From the NCBI GenBank assembly GCA_934597585.1, contig CAKTSA010000042.1, forward strand, positions 1 to 12,797: DNA of 12,797 nt. The letters run 5' to 3'. Of the stretch, positions 11,604 through 12,797 are shown piece after piece (position 1 is the first letter of the stretch; every line of letters begins with the position of its first letter). The notes below the pieces were generated by a model that did no database searches, was not told where the DNA came from, and worked only from the letters and a program-made list of their open reading frames with translations. Made by a program: the position numbers and the translations under genes. Source of the DNA: an uncultured Oscillospiraceae bacterium. GTDB taxonomy: Bacteria; Bacillota; Clostridia; Oscillospirales; Oscillospiraceae.

Positions 11604-12797
11604 TTATCCCGCCGGCCGCGTCACCTTCATGACGCCCTGGATCTGCTCCAGGCGGCTCATAACGGTCTTCAGCTGGTCCCGGCCGCCTACCTCGATGCCC
11701 AGGTCCAGCAGGGCGAAGCCGTCCGGCGTGGAGCGGGCGTTGAGGGACAGCACCCGCGTCTTGGTGGCCGACAGCACCGTGGACACGTCCACGATCAGGC
11801 TGATGCGGTCTTTGGCCACGATCTGCAGCAGGGTGTGGTACTCCTCGCCGGTCTTTTCCGCCCAGCTGACCCGGATCCAGCGGCCCGCCTCGGCGGGGTT
11901 GTCCCGGGAGCGCAGCACGTTGGGACAGTCCGAGCGGTGGACGGACACGCCGTAGCCCCGGGTGATGAAGCCCACGATGTCGTCTCCCGGCACGGGGGAG
12001 CAGCACTTGGAGAATTTCACCAGGCAGTTGCTGAGGCCCTCCACGATGATGCCGTGCTCGCCCTTCCGCTGGGGCACGGCGGGGCGCATGACCTCCGGCT
12101 GGCCCGCCACAGGCACCTCCGCCTGGCGCTCGGCCTGGTGCTGGTGCAGGATACGCTGGATATCCTCCCGCAGCCGGCCGATGACCTTCAGGGCGGTGAC
12201 GCCGCCGTAGCCGATGGCGGCGTACATGTCGTCCACAGAGTTGAAGCTGAGCTTTTTCAGCACGTTGGGCACGTTCTCGTCCGCCAGCAGCTCCTTCAGG
12301 GATACGCCGGTGCGCTTCAGCTCCGACTCGAAGCTCTGGCGGCCGTTGACGATGTTCTCGTCCCGCTTCTCCCGCTTGAACCACTGGCGGATCTTGCTGC
12401 GGGCGTTGCTGGAGCGGGCGATCTTGATCCAGTCGCGGCTGGGGCCGTGGGCGCTCTGGCTGGTGGTGACCTCCACCACGTCGCCGTTCTGCAGCCGGTG
12501 GTTCAGCGGCACGATGCGGCCGTTGACCTTGGCGGACACCATGTGGTTGCCCACGGCGGAGTGGATGTTATAGGCAAAGTCGATGGGCGTGGCCCCGGCA
12601 GGCAGGTTGATGACGTCGCCGTTGGGGGTGAACACAAACACCTCGTCGGCGAACATGTCCACCTTCAGGGAGTGGATGAAATCCTCGGCGTCGGCGCCCT
12701 CCTGATTCTCCAGCAGGCGGCGCACCCACTCGTAGCGGCCCTCGTCGCCGCCGCCCTGGCCGTTCTGCTTGTACTTCCAGTGGGCGGCGATGCCGTA
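11604..12797 (-). CDS. rel: Bifunctional (p)ppGpp synthetase/hydrolase Rel, C-terminal half (5' end outside window)
   Basis: The visible 397 residues cover the regulatory half of a Rel/SpoT protein. They begin with YGIAAHWKYK, the end of the synthetase domain, so the catalytic hydrolase and synthetase domains lie beyond the right edge. The TGS domain follows (about 50-112, DEVFVFTPNGDVINL), then a helical region, the zinc-finger/conserved cysteine domain (SKCCSPVPGDDIVGF, with HRSDCPN) and a C-terminal ACT domain (about 318-395). Rel makes and degrades the starvation alarmone (p)ppGpp, sensing the ribosome through TGS and ACT. The reading frame is intact to the edge; an apparent GTG start near 12725 is internal, not the true start. 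dtd follows, as in most Firmicutes. Confidence 0.96.
   Translation of the reverse strand, partial: YGIAAHWKYKQNGQGGGDEGRYEWVRRLLENQEGADAEDFIHSLKVDMFADEVFVFTPNGDVINLPAGATPIDFAYNIHSAVGNHMVSAKVNGRIVPLNHRLQNGDVVEVTTSQSAHGPSRDWIKIARSSNARSKIRQWFKREKRDENIVNGRQSFESELKRTGVSLKELLADENVPNVLKKLSFNSVDDMYAAIGYGGVTALKVIGRLREDIQRILHQHQAERQAEVPVAGQPEVMRPAVPQRKGEHGIIVEGLSNCLVKFSKCCSPVPGDDIVGFITRGYGVSVHRSDCPNVLRSRDNPAEAGRWIRVSWAEKTGEEYHTLLQIVAKDRISLIVDVSTVLSATKTRVLSLNARSTPDGFALLDLGIEVGGRDQLKTVMSRLEQIQGVMKVTRPAG

Overview
The window reads as chromosomal DNA from a GC-rich, spore-forming Clostridia-type Firmicute, most likely Oscillospiraceae (Flavonifractor/Oscillibacter-like). This is inferred from the sporulation genes yabP and yabQ, a SpoVB-like transporter, strong AGGAGG ribosome binding sites, and the gene orders rel-dtd-MBL-hemZ and yabM-like/HU/rqcP/yabP/yabQ/divIC. 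No rRNA, tRNA, CRISPR array or transposase was found.

Left part, plus strand. The last codons of an unidentified gene end in a strong terminator. Next is a small DUF6291-like gene of mobile-element type, probably shortened by a frameshift, then an AT-richer stretch with three DnaA-box-like repeats. A putative lipoprotein with its own terminator follows. An alaX-type alanyl-tRNA editing gene and a membrane-anchored VanY-type D,D-carboxypeptidase overlap by one base and form an operon. A ParB/Noc-family gene without a parA neighbour comes next, flanked by related intergenic repeats.

Right part, minus strand (5.06 kb to the right edge). In transcription order: rel (5' end cut by the window edge), dtd, a metallo-beta-lactamase-fold hydrolase, hemZ, a SpoVB/MATE-type flippase, HU, rqcP, yabP, yabQ and divIC. 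The first four link the stringent response, tRNA quality control and a radical SAM enzyme. The rest combine cell-envelope and spore-coat/cortex functions, nucleoid structure, ribosome quality control and septation. The mazG/yabN gene often found in this second cluster is absent here.

Intergenic DNA is rich in small palindromic repeats of three kinds. R1 is purine-rich GTGAA-type (3825-3890 and 4873-5027). R2 is CGTAGGGG-type (8724-8810, with a related part near 3898-3954). R3 is a structured element of about 155-161 bp, with copies directly after the stop codons of HU and rel; three of its stems are kept in both copies by paired changes.

The most interesting signals are: (1) R3, which looks like a conserved RNA or palindromic mobile element; (2) the yabP leader, where a SigE-like promoter would start transcription inside the loop of a hairpin whose 3' arm holds the yabP ribosome binding site, so only sporulation transcripts would expose it; and (3) an open reading frame that runs without a stop from yabQ through divIC.
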